Positions 43,947 to 54,202 of a DNA stretch of 64,000 bases are shown in pieces. Within the stretch, counting starts at the first letter, position 1. The number at the start of each line of letters is the position of its first letter. Under the pieces are notes generated by a model. The model was not told the DNA's origin and made no database searches. It was given only the letters and a program-made list of their open reading frames with translations. A program made the position numbers and the translations under genes. This stretch comes from Flavobacterium sp. ALJ2 (GTDB taxonomy: Bacteria; Bacteroidota; Bacteroidia; Flavobacteriales; Flavobacteriaceae), in contig NZ_JADNRC010000007.1 in assembly GCF_015594725.1 (NCBI RefSeq), forward strand, positions 186,001-250,000. The letters are read 5' to 3'.

Positions 43947-44630
43947 ATGAATAATTTTGATTGGGCTCAATTAATTAATCCAGAGTTTTATATTACCCTT
44001 ACCTTAGGTGGAGTTCAAATTGGTTTATACATTGTTATATTTATAGTTTTTGCCGAAACAGGACTTTTTGCAGGTTTCTTTTTACCTGGTGACAGCTTAC
44101 TTTTTTTAGCAGGAATTTATAGCCGTGAATTAATTGAGAACATGGTTTATATAGAAAATGATTTTATAAATGTTTTTCTTCTTTCTCTAATGGTTGCTAT
44201 TTCAGGAATTTTTGGTAATATGACTGGATATTGGTTTGGAGCCAAAAGCGGTTATTATTTATTTAAAAAAGAAGATACTTTTTGGTTTAAGAAGAAATAC
44301 TTATTGCAGTCAAAAGATTTCTTTGAAAAATACGGTGGTAAAGCTATAATCTATGCTCGTTTTTTACCAATTTTTAGAACATTTGCACCTATAGTTGCTG
44401 GAATTGTATCTATGGATAAGAAGAAATTTATGTTCTATAATATATTAAGTTCATTTTTATGGGCTTTTATTTTAATATTTTCAGGACATTACCTTTATGG
44501 AGTGTTTTTGAAACAAGGAGTTGATCTAAAACAGCATATCGAATACATTATTATAATTATTGTTATCATAACGACTTTTCCAGTTTTAATGAAGTTGCTA
44601 AAGAAAAGACCAGCAGATAAAATAGAATAG
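43947..44630 (+). CDS. DedA/VTT-domain membrane protein
   Basis: 227 residues with about five to six hydrophobic helices. DedA signatures are visible: ETGLFAGFFLPGDSLLFLAG near residues 38-58, FGNMTGYWFGAKSG (about 91-104), and KYGGKAIIYARFLPIFRTFAPIVAG (about 129-153) with the conserved Arg residues and Pro. DedA proteins are proton-motive-force-dependent transporters or lipid flippases needed for membrane homeostasis. It is probably monocistronic; a terminator follows 10 bp after the stop. Confidence 0.92.
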   Translation: MNNFDWAQLINPEFYITLTLGGVQIGLYIVIFIVFAETGLFAGFFLPGDSLLFLAGIYSRELIENMVYIENDFINVFLLSLMVAISGIFGNMTGYWFGAKSGYYLFKKEDTFWFKKKYLLQSKDFFEKYGGKAIIYARFLPIFRTFAPIVAGIVSMDKKKFMFYNILSSFLWAFILIFSGHYLYGVFLKQGVDLKQHIEYIIIIIVIITTFPVLMKLLKKRPADKIE

Positions 44631-44640
44631 ATAGTAAAAC

Positions 44641-44678
44641 AAAAATCCGAAGCTAATAAACTTCGGATTTTTTATTTC
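44641..44678 (+). terminator. Terminator of the dedA-family gene (left copy of a 38-bp repeat)
   Basis: Stem AAAAATCCGAAG / CTTCGGATTTTT with an 8-nt loop. The 38 bp recur at 44840-44877 with two loop mismatches. Confidence 0.85.
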
Positions 44679-44839
44679 TACTAAGAATAAAATGGAATTA
44701 TTCATTACATGAAGTAATCCGTTAGTTGTTTGGATTGTCTTCTTTAATAGAATAGCGACCAAAATTAAGATTATATCCATTTAAGGGTAGTAGTGTTTTA
44801 TATTGCAGAAAAAGGAGATGGTTTAAAATCAAAGCAAAA

Positions 44840-44877
44840 AAAAATCCGAAGCTATAAAACTTCGGATTTTTTATTTC
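44840..44877 (-). terminator. Terminator of groL (right copy of the 38-bp repeat)
   Basis: Stem AAAATCCGAAG / CTTCGGATTTT, 26 bp past the groL stop on the minus strand. The 160 bp between the two copies hold no convincing gene. Confidence 0.85.
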
Positions 44878-44903
44878 AAGACTTTTGTAAGTCAGGAATG
44901 GTA

Positions 44904-46547
<1,644 letters not shown>

Positions 46548-46564
46548 TTAAGGTTTGAGTTGTT

Positions 46565-46622
46565 TCAGGTTTTCCCCTGATACTTTATTCATGAGATTTA
46601 AAGCCTGTAAGCTTGAGGCTTT
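46565..46622. other. Two hairpins in the groS-groL spacer
   Basis: TCAGG / CCTGA (about 46565-46580) and AAAGCCT / AGGCTTT (46600-46622). The second has a T-run only on the plus strand, so it should not terminate groSL. They may tune mRNA stability between the two cistrons. Confidence 0.4.
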
Positions 46623-46624
46623 TT

Positions 46625-46900
46625 TTAAATGATCGCTAAGATATCATCTTCACGCATAATCAAATAATCAGTTCCTTCATGTTTTAATTCAGTTCCGGCA
46701 TATTTACCATAAAGTACTGTATCTCCAATTTTCACAGTCATATTGTGGTCTTTAGTGCCATTTCCTACTGCTACAACAGTTCCTTTTTGTGGTTTTTCTT
46801 TGGCAGTATCTGGAATAAAAATCCCTGACGCAGTTTTAGTTTCTGCTGCAACTGGCTCAATAAGTACGCGATCTGATAGCGGTTTAATGTTTAAAGTCAT
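46625..46900 (-). CDS. groS: 10-kDa co-chaperonin GroES
   Basis: 91 residues, standard size. It has [14 protein letters not shown], the mobile-loop region [26 protein letters not shown] and [11 protein letters not shown]. First gene of the groSL operon, downstream of secG on the same strand, with the secG terminator between. No CIRCE-type element was recognised upstream. Confidence 0.98.
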   Translation of the reverse strand: MTLNIKPLSDRVLIEPVAAETKTASGIFIPDTAKEKPQKGTVVAVGNGTKDHNMTVKIGDTVLYGKYAGTELKHEGTDYLIMREDDILAII

Positions 46901-46992
46901 GATTTTATAATTATGTTATGTTTATAATTTTGTTTACTTATAAACTTTCAGAAACTATGCCACCTTGGATAAACTGACATTATTTCTTATAA

Positions 46993-47022
46993 AAAATGCC
47001 AGCTTTGACAGGCTGGCATTTT
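46993..47022 (-). terminator. Terminator of the miaB-to-secG gene cluster
   Basis: An 11-bp perfect stem AAAATGCCAGC / GCTGGCATTTT with an 8-nt loop, 21 bp after the secG stop. Confidence 0.88.
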
Positions 47023-47042
47023 TATATTTTATAAAGGATATA

Positions 47043-47384
47043 TTATTTTGCTGGATTAGTCGCAGCAGGTGTTTCTTGAACTGGAGCTACAGGCGTTGTG
47101 CTTGGAGCTGTAGTAGTAGATTTCTCAATAAGTTTAGATTCTACATCGCTTAATGATCCTGTAAAGCTTAAGCTAGAAAGTAAGATTAATGAAATTAAGA
47201 TTGTAGCTAACGTCCAAGTACTTTTGTCTAAAAAGTCAGTTGTTTTTTGTACGCCACCTAACATTTGAGATCCACTAATTGTTGAAGATAATCCTCCGCC
47301 TTTAGGGTTTTGAACCATGATTACTACGATCAATAGAAAACAAACTATTGTGATTAAAACTAAAAAAATTGAAAATGTGCTCAT
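47043..47384 (-). CDS. secG: Protein translocase subunit SecG
   Basis: 113 residues. TM1 (about 4-22) is followed by the SecG motif VIMVQNPKGGGLSSTISGSQMLGG (in part), and TM2 lies at about 55-76. A Thr/Pro/Ala-rich tail (about 85-113), typical of Bacteroidota SecG, extends the C-terminus. It is an accessory component of the SecYEG channel. It starts 3 bp after the TPR-protein gene, so the two are co-transcribed. Confidence 0.95.
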   Translation of the reverse strand: MSTFSIFLVLITIVCFLLIVVIMVQNPKGGGLSSTISGSQMLGGVQKTTDFLDKSTWTLATILISLILLSSLSFTGSLSDVESKLIEKSTTTAPSTTPVAPVQETPAATNPAK

Positions 47385-47387
47385 TGT

Positions 47388-48329
47388 TTAATTATTATTG
47401 TTATTTTGTTGTAATGTCTTAATATCTGATATGCGGTCTGCAAAGAAACTAATTTTTTCTGGATATTTCAAAATTAATATTTCATATGCTTGTATTGCTT
47501 TTGTATATTTTTTTTGTTCTAAATATACTTTGGCCAAAGTCTCAGTCATTAAGTAAGAATTATCATCTTTATTGATGTCTATCTGAATGTTAGCTGCAAC
47601 TGTTGTGGTCGATTTTACAGGAGAAATTTTCGGACTAGTTTCGATGAACTTGTCAATTAATTCAGCTTTCTTCTTTTTTTCTTCGTTGATTTCGATTAAT
47701 ACAGCGTCTGTTTCAACAAGTGAAACGTCTTGTTTATTCTCTTTCTTCTTCTCTTTTCGTTCAATAGGCTCTGTTCTAGAAAGTTGAAGCCACTCTTGAA
47801 AAGAATGTTTTTCTTTTGCAGAAAAATCCAGAGGCTTACCTAATTTTAGATTTTCTTCTGCAGTTTTTATGGCCTGTTCTGTAGTTTTTACATTTACTTC
47901 AATATTTGGTATTGAAGCTTCTTTTATTGAAGTAAGGATGGATTGCTCAATAGGATCTATAAATCTAGTTTCTACTTTTTCTATTATTTTTTCTGCTATT
48001 GCAATCTCAGGCAAAAGGTGTTCACTATCAATGACTGTTATATCTAAAAGGGCCAAAGCTTTTTTATCGTAATATTCTTTCTGAATGGTTAAAAAATTCT
48101 CAGAAGTTATAAAATCAAATAAAATAGCTCTATCTGTTGTATGTGCGGCAGTAACTTTTAAGGCATAATTATACTTAAAACTGTTTTGACTATAAAGGCC
48201 TTTTAATCGCAATGCTCTTGCACTTTGAAAATAAGGGAATTCATTCAATACATTACCTAATTCATCTGTGTGCTTTTCGGTAATAGCATCAGGTCTATTT
48301 ATTAGGTAAGTATATTCGTTAACATTCAT
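47388..48329 (-). CDS. Hypothetical cytosolic protein with C-terminal TPR-like repeat
   Basis: 313 residues, no signal peptide. The N-terminal about 120 residues are helical (TYLINRPDAITEKHTDELGNVLNEFPYFQSARALRLKGL). A charged, low-complexity linker (about 190-235, KKKENK, EEKKKKAEL) follows, and one clear TPR motif closes the chain (about 263-300, LAKVYLEQKKYTKAIQAYEILILKYPEK). Its place between lptE and secG in a cluster I believe is conserved in Flavobacteriia suggests an envelope-biogenesis role, but no function is known to me. Confidence 0.8.
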   Translation of the reverse strand: MNVNEYTYLINRPDAITEKHTDELGNVLNEFPYFQSARALRLKGLYSQNSFKYNYALKVTAAHTTDRAILFDFITSENFLTIQKEYYDKKALALLDITVIDSEHLLPEIAIAEKIIEKVETRFIDPIEQSILTSIKEASIPNIEVNVKTTEQAIKTAEENLKLGKPLDFSAKEKHSFQEWLQLSRTEPIERKEKKKENKQDVSLVETDAVLIEINEEKKKKAELIDKFIETSPKISPVKSTTTVAANIQIDINKDDNSYLMTETLAKVYLEQKKYTKAIQAYEILILKYPEKISFFADRISDIKTLQQNNNNN

Positions 48330-48406
48330 TACTTTTTTCTTTAATCGTTGAAATTATTTATTAGTTTAATTAATTGTGTCTACTAGTTGATTTAACAAAT
48401 TAACTT

Positions 48407-48910
48407 TTACCATTTTGCCAATGACTCATTAAATATATCTTGGGTAATACGGTCAAGAATTTCTTTAATAGCTGTGTCCTTTATAGCTCCCATAAGTTGA
48501 TCTTGTGCAGGATAATCATAATAAAATTCGAATGATTTTTCAAAATCATCTGTTTCTTTCTTTCTATTAGTGAATCGTACATTTACACGAATTTTTAATC
48601 TATTTTGTGATGCCTGCTGATCAGCAGTTGCAGTCATCGGGGTAATTCGGTAGTCAGTAATTTCTCCTTCATAGACTAGATCTCCGCCTGAACTCACTAA
48701 GTTTAGGTTGGTTTGATTTTGGATTAAATCCTGTAATTGTAAAGTAAAAGTACGATCCAATCCTGGTTCAATTAAATCAGCATTGTTCTGGAAGTAATTT
48801 ACTTGAAATGTTTTTGCATCTATTTTACCAGTTCCTGTAAAGTTGTAAACGGAACAACTACTAAATGTAAAAACAATTGCGATTATAATTAGGTACTGTA
48901 TATTTCTCAT
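48407..48910 (-). CDS. lptE: LPS-assembly lipoprotein LptE
   Basis: 167 residues from ATG 48910; the longer frame from 48961 puts 17 basic residues before the signal. The lipoprotein signal ends at FSSC (Cys19), then SVYNFTGTGKID, as in Bacteroidota LptE. The core includes LDRTFTLQLQDLIQNQTNLNLV and GDLVYEGEITDYRITPM, the usual secretin-like small domain. LptE plugs the LptD barrel that inserts LPS in the outer leaflet. It lies directly downstream of the sigma-54-type activator. Confidence 0.88.
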   Translation of the reverse strand: MRNIQYLIIIAIVFTFSSCSVYNFTGTGKIDAKTFQVNYFQNNADLIEPGLDRTFTLQLQDLIQNQTNLNLVSSGGDLVYEGEITDYRITPMTATADQQASQNRLKIRVNVRFTNRKKETDDFEKSFEFYYDYPAQDQLMGAIKDTAIKEILDRITQDIFNESLAKW

Positions 48911-48978
48911 TTTATTTTTTAAAAGCCTAAAGGTATTTGTTTTAGTTGTCAATTTTTTCACAATTTAGAGGTGTTATT

Positions 48979-50238
48979 TTACAAATCGAATTGTTTTATT
49001 TTTCTATACAAAGTTCGTTCCGAAATTCCTAGTTCATCTGCTGCAGCTTTTCGTTTTCCTTTGTTTTTTTCTAATGATTTTTTAATCATTTCGATTTCTT
49101 TTTGCTCTAATCGTAAAACCTCTTCCTCTTCAATTGTTTCTGCAAATAAATAATTATCTTCATTTGAAGACTGGTATTGTTCTTCCCGATTTGGAGTGGT
49201 CATAACAGCTGTTCTTGGTTCTTCTTCAAAATCAATTTCGCTATCATTTTCTTGCGAACCATATATTTTTTTGATCAAATTTTTATTGGCTTCTTGTACA
49301 TTTGTACTACCATTTTGCATTAATTCCAGTGTAAGTTTCTTTAAGTCATGCAAATCGCTTTTCATGTCAAAAAGGACTTTGTATAAAATCTCTCTTTCGG
49401 TATTAAAGTCGCTATCGTTTTTCTTGTCATTAATTACTGAAGGTAAATTTGGACCCTCAGTAGGTAGGTAGGATTGTAATGTTGCAAGTGTAATATCACG
49501 ATTCGTTTCTAGAACTGAAATTTGTTCGGCCACATTTCGTAATTGACGAACGTTACCGTTCCATCTAAATTTTTGTAACAGTTGAACAGCATCATCATCC
49601 AGTTTTAATGGAGGCATTTTGTATTTATGAGCAAAATCGGATACGAATTTTCTAAACAATAAGTGAATGTCTTCTTTACGCTCGCGTAATGGAGGTAAAG
49701 TGATTTCAACTGTACTCAGACGGTAGTATAAATCCTCACGAAATTTACCTTTTTCGATAGCATTGAATAGATTTACGTTGGTTGCGGCTACAATTCTAAC
49801 ATTAGTTTTTTGTACTTGTGAAGAACCTACTTTTATAAACTCACCATTTTCAAGTACACGAAGTAATCTTACTTGTGTTGTTAGTGGTAATTCTCCAACT
49901 TCATCGAGGAATATAGTTCCACCATCGGCAACTTCAAAATAACCTTCACGTGTATTTGTAGCGCCTGTAAAAGCACCTTTTTCATGACCGAATAATTCAC
50001 TATCAATAGTTCCTTCGGGGATAGCACCACAATTTACAGCAATGTATTTCCCATGTTTTCTATGTGAAAGTGAATGTATAATTTTTGGAATACTTTCTTT
50101 ACCAACACCACTTTCACCAGTTACCATCACCGAAATATCGGTTGGCGCTACCTGAATTGCTTTTTCTATGGCGCGATTAAGCTTAGGGTTATTTCCAATA
50201 ATTTCGAATCGCTGTTTTATTGCTTGAACTGTTTCCAT
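48979..50238 (-). CDS. Sigma-54-interacting AAA+ transcriptional activator without receiver domain
   Basis: 419 residues. The AAA+ core starts almost at the N-terminus: Walker A GESGVGKE (41-48), the sigma-54-binding loop GAFTGA (88-93), Walker B TIFLDEV, and an R-finger region LYYRLSTVEI. A linker of about 110 residues (about 260-370) follows. A Fis-type HTH ends the chain (KNKGKRKAAADELGISERTLYRKIKQF). There is no receiver, GAF or PAS domain, so activity must be controlled by a partner, by level, or through the linker. It sits in a miaB - lipoprotein - activator - lptE - TPR - secG gene run. Its target promoters are unknown. Confidence 0.92.
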   Translation of the reverse strand: METVQAIKQRFEIIGNNPKLNRAIEKAIQVAPTDISVMVTGESGVGKESIPKIIHSLSHRKHGKYIAVNCGAIPEGTIDSELFGHEKGAFTGATNTREGYFEVADGGTIFLDEVGELPLTTQVRLLRVLENGEFIKVGSSQVQKTNVRIVAATNVNLFNAIEKGKFREDLYYRLSTVEITLPPLRERKEDIHLLFRKFVSDFAHKYKMPPLKLDDDAVQLLQKFRWNGNVRQLRNVAEQISVLETNRDITLATLQSYLPTEGPNLPSVINDKKNDSDFNTEREILYKVLFDMKSDLHDLKKLTLELMQNGSTNVQEANKNLIKKIYGSQENDSEIDFEEEPRTAVMTTPNREEQYQSSNEDNYLFAETIEEEEVLRLEQKEIEMIKKSLEKNKGKRKAAADELGISERTLYRKIKQFDL

Positions 50239-50365
50239 TTATATTTTTGTTTCAAGTTTTTATTTGTCTCAGGTTTTAAGTTTAAAAAAGCCGAAATAAC
50301 TTAAACTTTTTTTAATTCGATATATCTAGTATCTCTTAAATATACTACTTTATTGCTTTTAAATG

Positions 50366-50989
50366 CTAATGCGAAACGATTAAAGCGGAATAAGTTGTAC
50401 TAAGGTTGTCCTTTGAAAGGGTACCTTTTAGATTAGAATTATAAATTAACATGGAATTTTTAGGGGTAATCTTTGCTTGAGATTTTTTGTTAGAATTTAA
50501 CTTATTGGTTCCTAAATATTCTTTTGTTAAAACTATGCTGTTTTCTTTTATTTCACCTTCTGTTATTGTTTCTTTATCGAGTACGCTTAGATTATTCCAA
50601 TTTCTTTTTGAGTTTATTGGTATAACTGGGTAAAGGAGGTAAAATAAAAATGGGCGTTTTTCCTTAATTTTTATCGTTTTAAAAAATTCCTGTTTGATTT
50701 TTATTGTGTTTCTATCTGTTGTAAAACTTCCATAGATTGATGTGGCAAATTTAAGGTTACTAATAGAATCTTTAGGTAGTTTTTTTAACTCTGCAAAATA
50801 TACTAAACTATCTTTGGAACTAAAAAAATAAAGATTTTGATGATTATTTTCAAGTTCTTCAGAATATATTCCATCAACTTTTAAAAGTGATTTATTTGGA
50901 GTCGGCTTTTGTTCGGCAACTTTTTTTGTAGAATTACAGGAAATTGTAATTACTAAAAGCACGAGAAAGGCAAACGTCTTTGATTTCAT
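50366..50989 (-). CDS. Hypothetical lipoprotein
   Basis: 207 residues. The lipoprotein signal ends at VITISC (Cys18), followed by NSTKKVAEQKPTPNKS. The rest is beta-rich, with no recognised domain (DGIYSEELENNHQNLYFFSSKDSLVYFAEL, KKSQAKITPKNSMLIYNSNL). It starts 16 bp after the miaB stop, so it is likely co-transcribed with miaB. The function is unknown. Confidence 0.78.
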   Translation of the reverse strand: MKSKTFAFLVLLVITISCNSTKKVAEQKPTPNKSLLKVDGIYSEELENNHQNLYFFSSKDSLVYFAELKKLPKDSISNLKFATSIYGSFTTDRNTIKIKQEFFKTIKIKEKRPFLFYLLYPVIPINSKRNWNNLSVLDKETITEGEIKENSIVLTKEYLGTNKLNSNKKSQAKITPKNSMLIYNSNLKGTLSKDNLSTTYSALIVSH

Positions 50990-51005
50990 TTGTATAATTT
51001 AAGTT

Positions 51006-52451
51006 TTAATTCATTTCAGAATAACCTACTGCATTTCCTTTTAACGTTCCAGAAGTACAAGAAGTGATTTCTACTAAAACAAAATCACCAATTTTATAAT
51101 TTTCTTTTGGGAAAACTACCGTAATACTTTGTGAATTTCTTCCAGAGAATTCTTCAGTTGATTTTTTTGAAATTTTCTCAACGAGAACTTCTACGGTTTG
51201 TCCTATGAATTCTTCAGAACGAAACCAAGCATGTTTTTGTTGTAAATCAACAATTTCTTGCAATCTTCTAGCTTTAGTTTCTTCGGTAACATCATCTTCC
51301 ATTTTTCTTCCGGCCAAAGTTCCAGGGCGTTCGGAATAGGAATACATATAACCAAAATTGTACTTCACATATTCCATTAAGCTCATTGTATCTTGGTGAT
51401 CTTGCTCTGTTTCTGTTGGAAAACCTGCTATCATATCTTGCGATATTGAACTATTTGGAATTATTGTTTTGATTTTGTCAATCAAAGTCATGTATTCCTC
51501 ACGTGTATGCAAGCGGTTCATCTCTTTTAAGATTCTGTTACTTCCAGATTGAACCGGTAAATGGATGTGTTTACAAATATTAGGATATTTTGCAATAATA
51601 TGCAAAACACTTTCATGCATATCTTGTGGATTAGAGGTTGAGAAACGAATACGCATTTTAGGATAAGTCACAGCTACCATTTCTAATAATTGGTCGAAAT
51701 TTACTGCAGTTGCTTTTTGCATATCTGATGCACTAACAAAATCCTTTTTCAATCCACCACCATACCATAAGTAGCTATCTACGTTCTGACCTAATAGTGT
51801 AATTTCTTTAAAGCCTTTATTCCATAAATCCTGAATCTCATTCATGATACTCTGTGGTTCGCGACTACGTTCACGTCCGCGGGTAAAAGGCACCACGCAA
51901 AACGTACACATATTATCACAACCACGTGTGATTGAAACTAAAGCTGTGATTCCGTTGCTCATTAATCGAACAGGTGAAATGTCACCATAGGTTTCGTCTT
52001 TTGATAAAATTACGTTTATCGCATCACGACCTTCTTCGACTTCGTTTAATAAATTAGGTAAATCTTTGTAAGCGTCAGGCCCAACAACAAGATCTACTAT
52101 TTTTTCTTCTTCTAGAAACTGACTTTTTAAACGTTCAGCCATACATCCTAAAACTCCAACCTTCATTTTTGGGTTAATACGTTTTACGGCATTGTATTTT
52201 TCTAAACGTTTACGAATTGTTTGTTCAGCTTTGTCACGAATAGAACAGGTGTTTACCAAAACTAAATCGGCTTCTTCAAGAACCGAAGTTGTGTTGTAGC
52301 CACCATCTGATAAAATTGAAGCTACAATTTCGCTATCCGAAAAATTCATAGCACAACCGTAGCTTTCTATAAAGAGTTTCTTAGTATTCTCAGGTTTATT
52401 TTCTAAAACAAGACTTTCTCCTTGTTTACTTTCTTCAATAATCTTTTCCAT
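51006..52451 (-). CDS. miaB: tRNA-2-methylthio-N6-dimethylallyladenosine synthase MiaB
   Basis: 481 residues. The N-terminal UPF0004 domain carries the auxiliary-cluster cysteines Cys33, Cys69 and Cys103. The radical-SAM cysteines are Cys178, Cys182 and Cys185 (RGCDNMCTFCVVPFTRGRE). A C-terminal TRAM domain runs from about 420 to 480. It methylthiolates i6A37 in tRNAs reading UNN codons, in the cytosol. First gene of its operon, with a TACATTTG -7 box 35 bp upstream. Confidence 0.97.
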   Translation of the reverse strand: MEKIIEESKQGESLVLENKPENTKKLFIESYGCAMNFSDSEIVASILSDGGYNTTSVLEEADLVLVNTCSIRDKAEQTIRKRLEKYNAVKRINPKMKVGVLGCMAERLKSQFLEEEKIVDLVVGPDAYKDLPNLLNEVEEGRDAINVILSKDETYGDISPVRLMSNGITALVSITRGCDNMCTFCVVPFTRGRERSREPQSIMNEIQDLWNKGFKEITLLGQNVDSYLWYGGGLKKDFVSASDMQKATAVNFDQLLEMVAVTYPKMRIRFSTSNPQDMHESVLHIIAKYPNICKHIHLPVQSGSNRILKEMNRLHTREEYMTLIDKIKTIIPNSSISQDMIAGFPTETEQDHQDTMSLMEYVKYNFGYMYSYSERPGTLAGRKMEDDVTEETKARRLQEIVDLQQKHAWFRSEEFIGQTVEVLVEKISKKSTEEFSGRNSQSITVVFPKENYKIGDFVLVEITSCTSGTLKGNAVGYSEMN

Positions 52452-52485
52452 AAGGCACTTTCAAAAGTGTATTTTAATAAGGGCA

Positions 52486-52493
52486 CAAATGTA
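52486..52493 (-). promoter_or_regulatory. -7 box of miaB
   Basis: CAAATGTA on the plus strand reads TACATTTG on the minus strand, matching TAnnTTTG, 34 bp before the start codon. Confidence 0.5.
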
Positions 52494-52566
52494 CAATTAT
52501 TTGCGTGATTATGACAAGATGTCAGACGAAGATTTAACATTGTTTTGTAATTTTACGTAACATGAA

Positions 52567-52596
52567 AAAACTCTCTTTTGGAATAAAGAGAGTTTT
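52567..52596 (-). terminator. Terminator of the glycerol operon
   Basis: A 12-bp perfect stem AAAACTCTCTTT / AAAGAGAGTTTT with a 6-nt loop, 29 bp after the stop of the last glp-operon gene. Confidence 0.85.
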
Positions 52597-52625
52597 AGCA
52601 AACAAATTAAAAAAACGAAATGAGT

Positions 52626-53417
52626 TTAGAAGAGATTGACATCTAGTTGCAATCGGGCAATTTTGTTCTCAGGGTTCCACATTGCGGTTGCAGAAACAGG
52701 TAGTTTATAATTGAAAACAGAAATTTCTTTGGTAGCTTTTATTCCAGTATTTACAATCCCGAAACTGCTTTCTGCTTTATTTGTGTATAGAAATTTATCT
52801 CCATTAAGTGCATAACCTGCTCCTAAAAAAACATCTAGATTTACTTTTTGATTTTTAATGACTGGATAACTTAACTCGGTATAAGTTGAATACTTGCTTT
52901 TGTAGCTGTTATCGCTGTTCAGCTCTCTGTCTTTTAAGCCGCTGTAAAGTATTATGTCAACTTCTACTCGCAATGGGAATGATTCTGGGAAGCGATAAGA
53001 AGTTCTTAAGTCTATAAGATGTGTACTTGTAAGTTTATTGTAATTAAACACTTCAGGATTTTCAATTCCAGTAGTGTTAAATAAATCCCATAATCCAATT
53101 GAGAAATTATTTTTTTGATATTGAATATAATAGTTTATTTCACGGTATTTTCCATCAAATCCTGCACCACCCCATATTCCTACAGTAAAATTTCTTTCTT
53201 TATCAAATGTATAATGAATATTTCCAGTAGCGGTCATACCGTCATTAATGACAAGTCCTCTCCATAAGTGACTTGTTTTTAAGTCAACATTAAAGTCTAA
53301 ACGGGATGGTTTTGTGTTTTCTGTTGAAATAAAGCTACTATCTGAAGCGACTGTTTTTTGAGCATGTCCAGCTAGCCCTATAATCGAGATTATAGATAAA
53401 AATAGTGTTTTTTTCAT
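52626..53417 (-). CDS. TorF-like outer-membrane beta-barrel protein in the glycerol operon
   Basis: 263 residues. The signal peptide ends at AGHAQ. The body is a regular series of amphipathic aromatic strands (LKTSHLWRGLVINDGMTATG, NFTVGIWGGAGFDG, INYYIQYQKNNFSIGLWDLF) ending ARLQLDVNLF, typical of outer-membrane barrels. The SHLWRG start resembles the TorF family. It lies 29 bp behind glpF and before the terminator, so it is the last gene of glpD-glpK-glpF. A role as an outer-membrane port for glycerol or a glycerol ester is inference. Confidence 0.78.
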   Translation of the reverse strand: MKKTLFLSIISIIGLAGHAQKTVASDSSFISTENTKPSRLDFNVDLKTSHLWRGLVINDGMTATGNIHYTFDKERNFTVGIWGGAGFDGKYREINYYIQYQKNNFSIGLWDLFNTTGIENPEVFNYNKLTSTHLIDLRTSYRFPESFPLRVEVDIILYSGLKDRELNSDNSYKSKYSTYTELSYPVIKNQKVNLDVFLGAGYALNGDKFLYTNKAESSFGIVNTGIKATKEISVFNYKLPVSATAMWNPENKIARLQLDVNLF

Positions 53418-53446
53418 GGTTTTTTATTTTATAAAAAAAAAAGATA

Positions 53447-54175
53447 TTAAAGTAGTGTCATATATAAGAGTGCTGCTAAACCTGATCCTATGATTGGTCC
53501 TATAATCGGAATCCATGCGTAGTCCCAGTTGCTACTTCCTTTAAAAAGCAGAGCGTGTGTGATACGAGGACCTAAGTCTCTTGCTGGATTAATTGCATAA
53601 CCTGTAGTGCCACCTAAAGAAAGGCCGATTGCCCATACTAAAATGGCAACTGGTAAAGCGCCAATGGAGCCTAATCCTATTTTAGTGTCAGTAGCGGTAC
53701 CTATGCTGAGTTCTGGACCTGCAATGTAGAAGATTACAAAGATAAGAACAAAAGCTCCGATTATTTCACTGATCAAATTTGAAACGTTGTTTCTAATGGC
53801 AGGTATTGTACTAAAGCAGGCTAGTTTTGAACCTTCATCTTCGGTTATAGAAAAATGGTCTTTATGAAACAGCCAAACTAAGAATGCGCCTAGCATAGCG
53901 CCTATTAATTGAGCAATGATGTATGAAGCGACTTGACTCCAAGCAAATTTCCCTATGAGAGCTAATCCAATTGTTACCGCAGGATTCAGGTGTGCACCAC
54001 TAATTGGTCCTGCAACTGTTACGCCTACAAAGACAGCAAATGCCCATCCGGTAGTAATTACTATCCATCCAGAGTTGTTTCCTTTTGTTCCTTTAAGAAC
54101 CACGTTTGCTACAACACCGTTACCTAATAAGATAACGAGCATTGTGCCGATAATTTCTGCAATAAATGGTGACAT
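53447..54175 (-). CDS. glpF: Glycerol uptake facilitator (MIP family)
   Basis: 242 residues with six TM helices and two half-helices. Both NPA boxes are present: HLNPAVTIG (about 65) and INPARDLGPRI (about 195). The Asp after the second NPAR marks the glyceroporin branch rather than water-selective aquaporins. It conducts glycerol across the inner membrane. It lies between glpK and the TorF-like gene in one operon. Confidence 0.96.
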   Translation of the reverse strand: MSPFIAEIIGTMLVILLGNGVVANVVLKGTKGNNSGWIVITTGWAFAVFVGVTVAGPISGAHLNPAVTIGLALIGKFAWSQVASYIIAQLIGAMLGAFLVWLFHKDHFSITEDEGSKLACFSTIPAIRNNVSNLISEIIGAFVLIFVIFYIAGPELSIGTATDTKIGLGSIGALPVAILVWAIGLSLGGTTGYAINPARDLGPRITHALLFKGSSNWDYAWIPIIGPIIGSGLAALLYMTLL

Positions 54176-54202
54176 CTTCTTGTGTTTTTATTGGTTTATC
54201 TT

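Noticed and set aside
44598..44780. 60-codon hydrophobic minus-strand ORF overlapping the dedA-family gene end
   Set aside because: It crosses the terminator hairpin and the end of a real gene; hydrophobicity comes from AT-rich codons.
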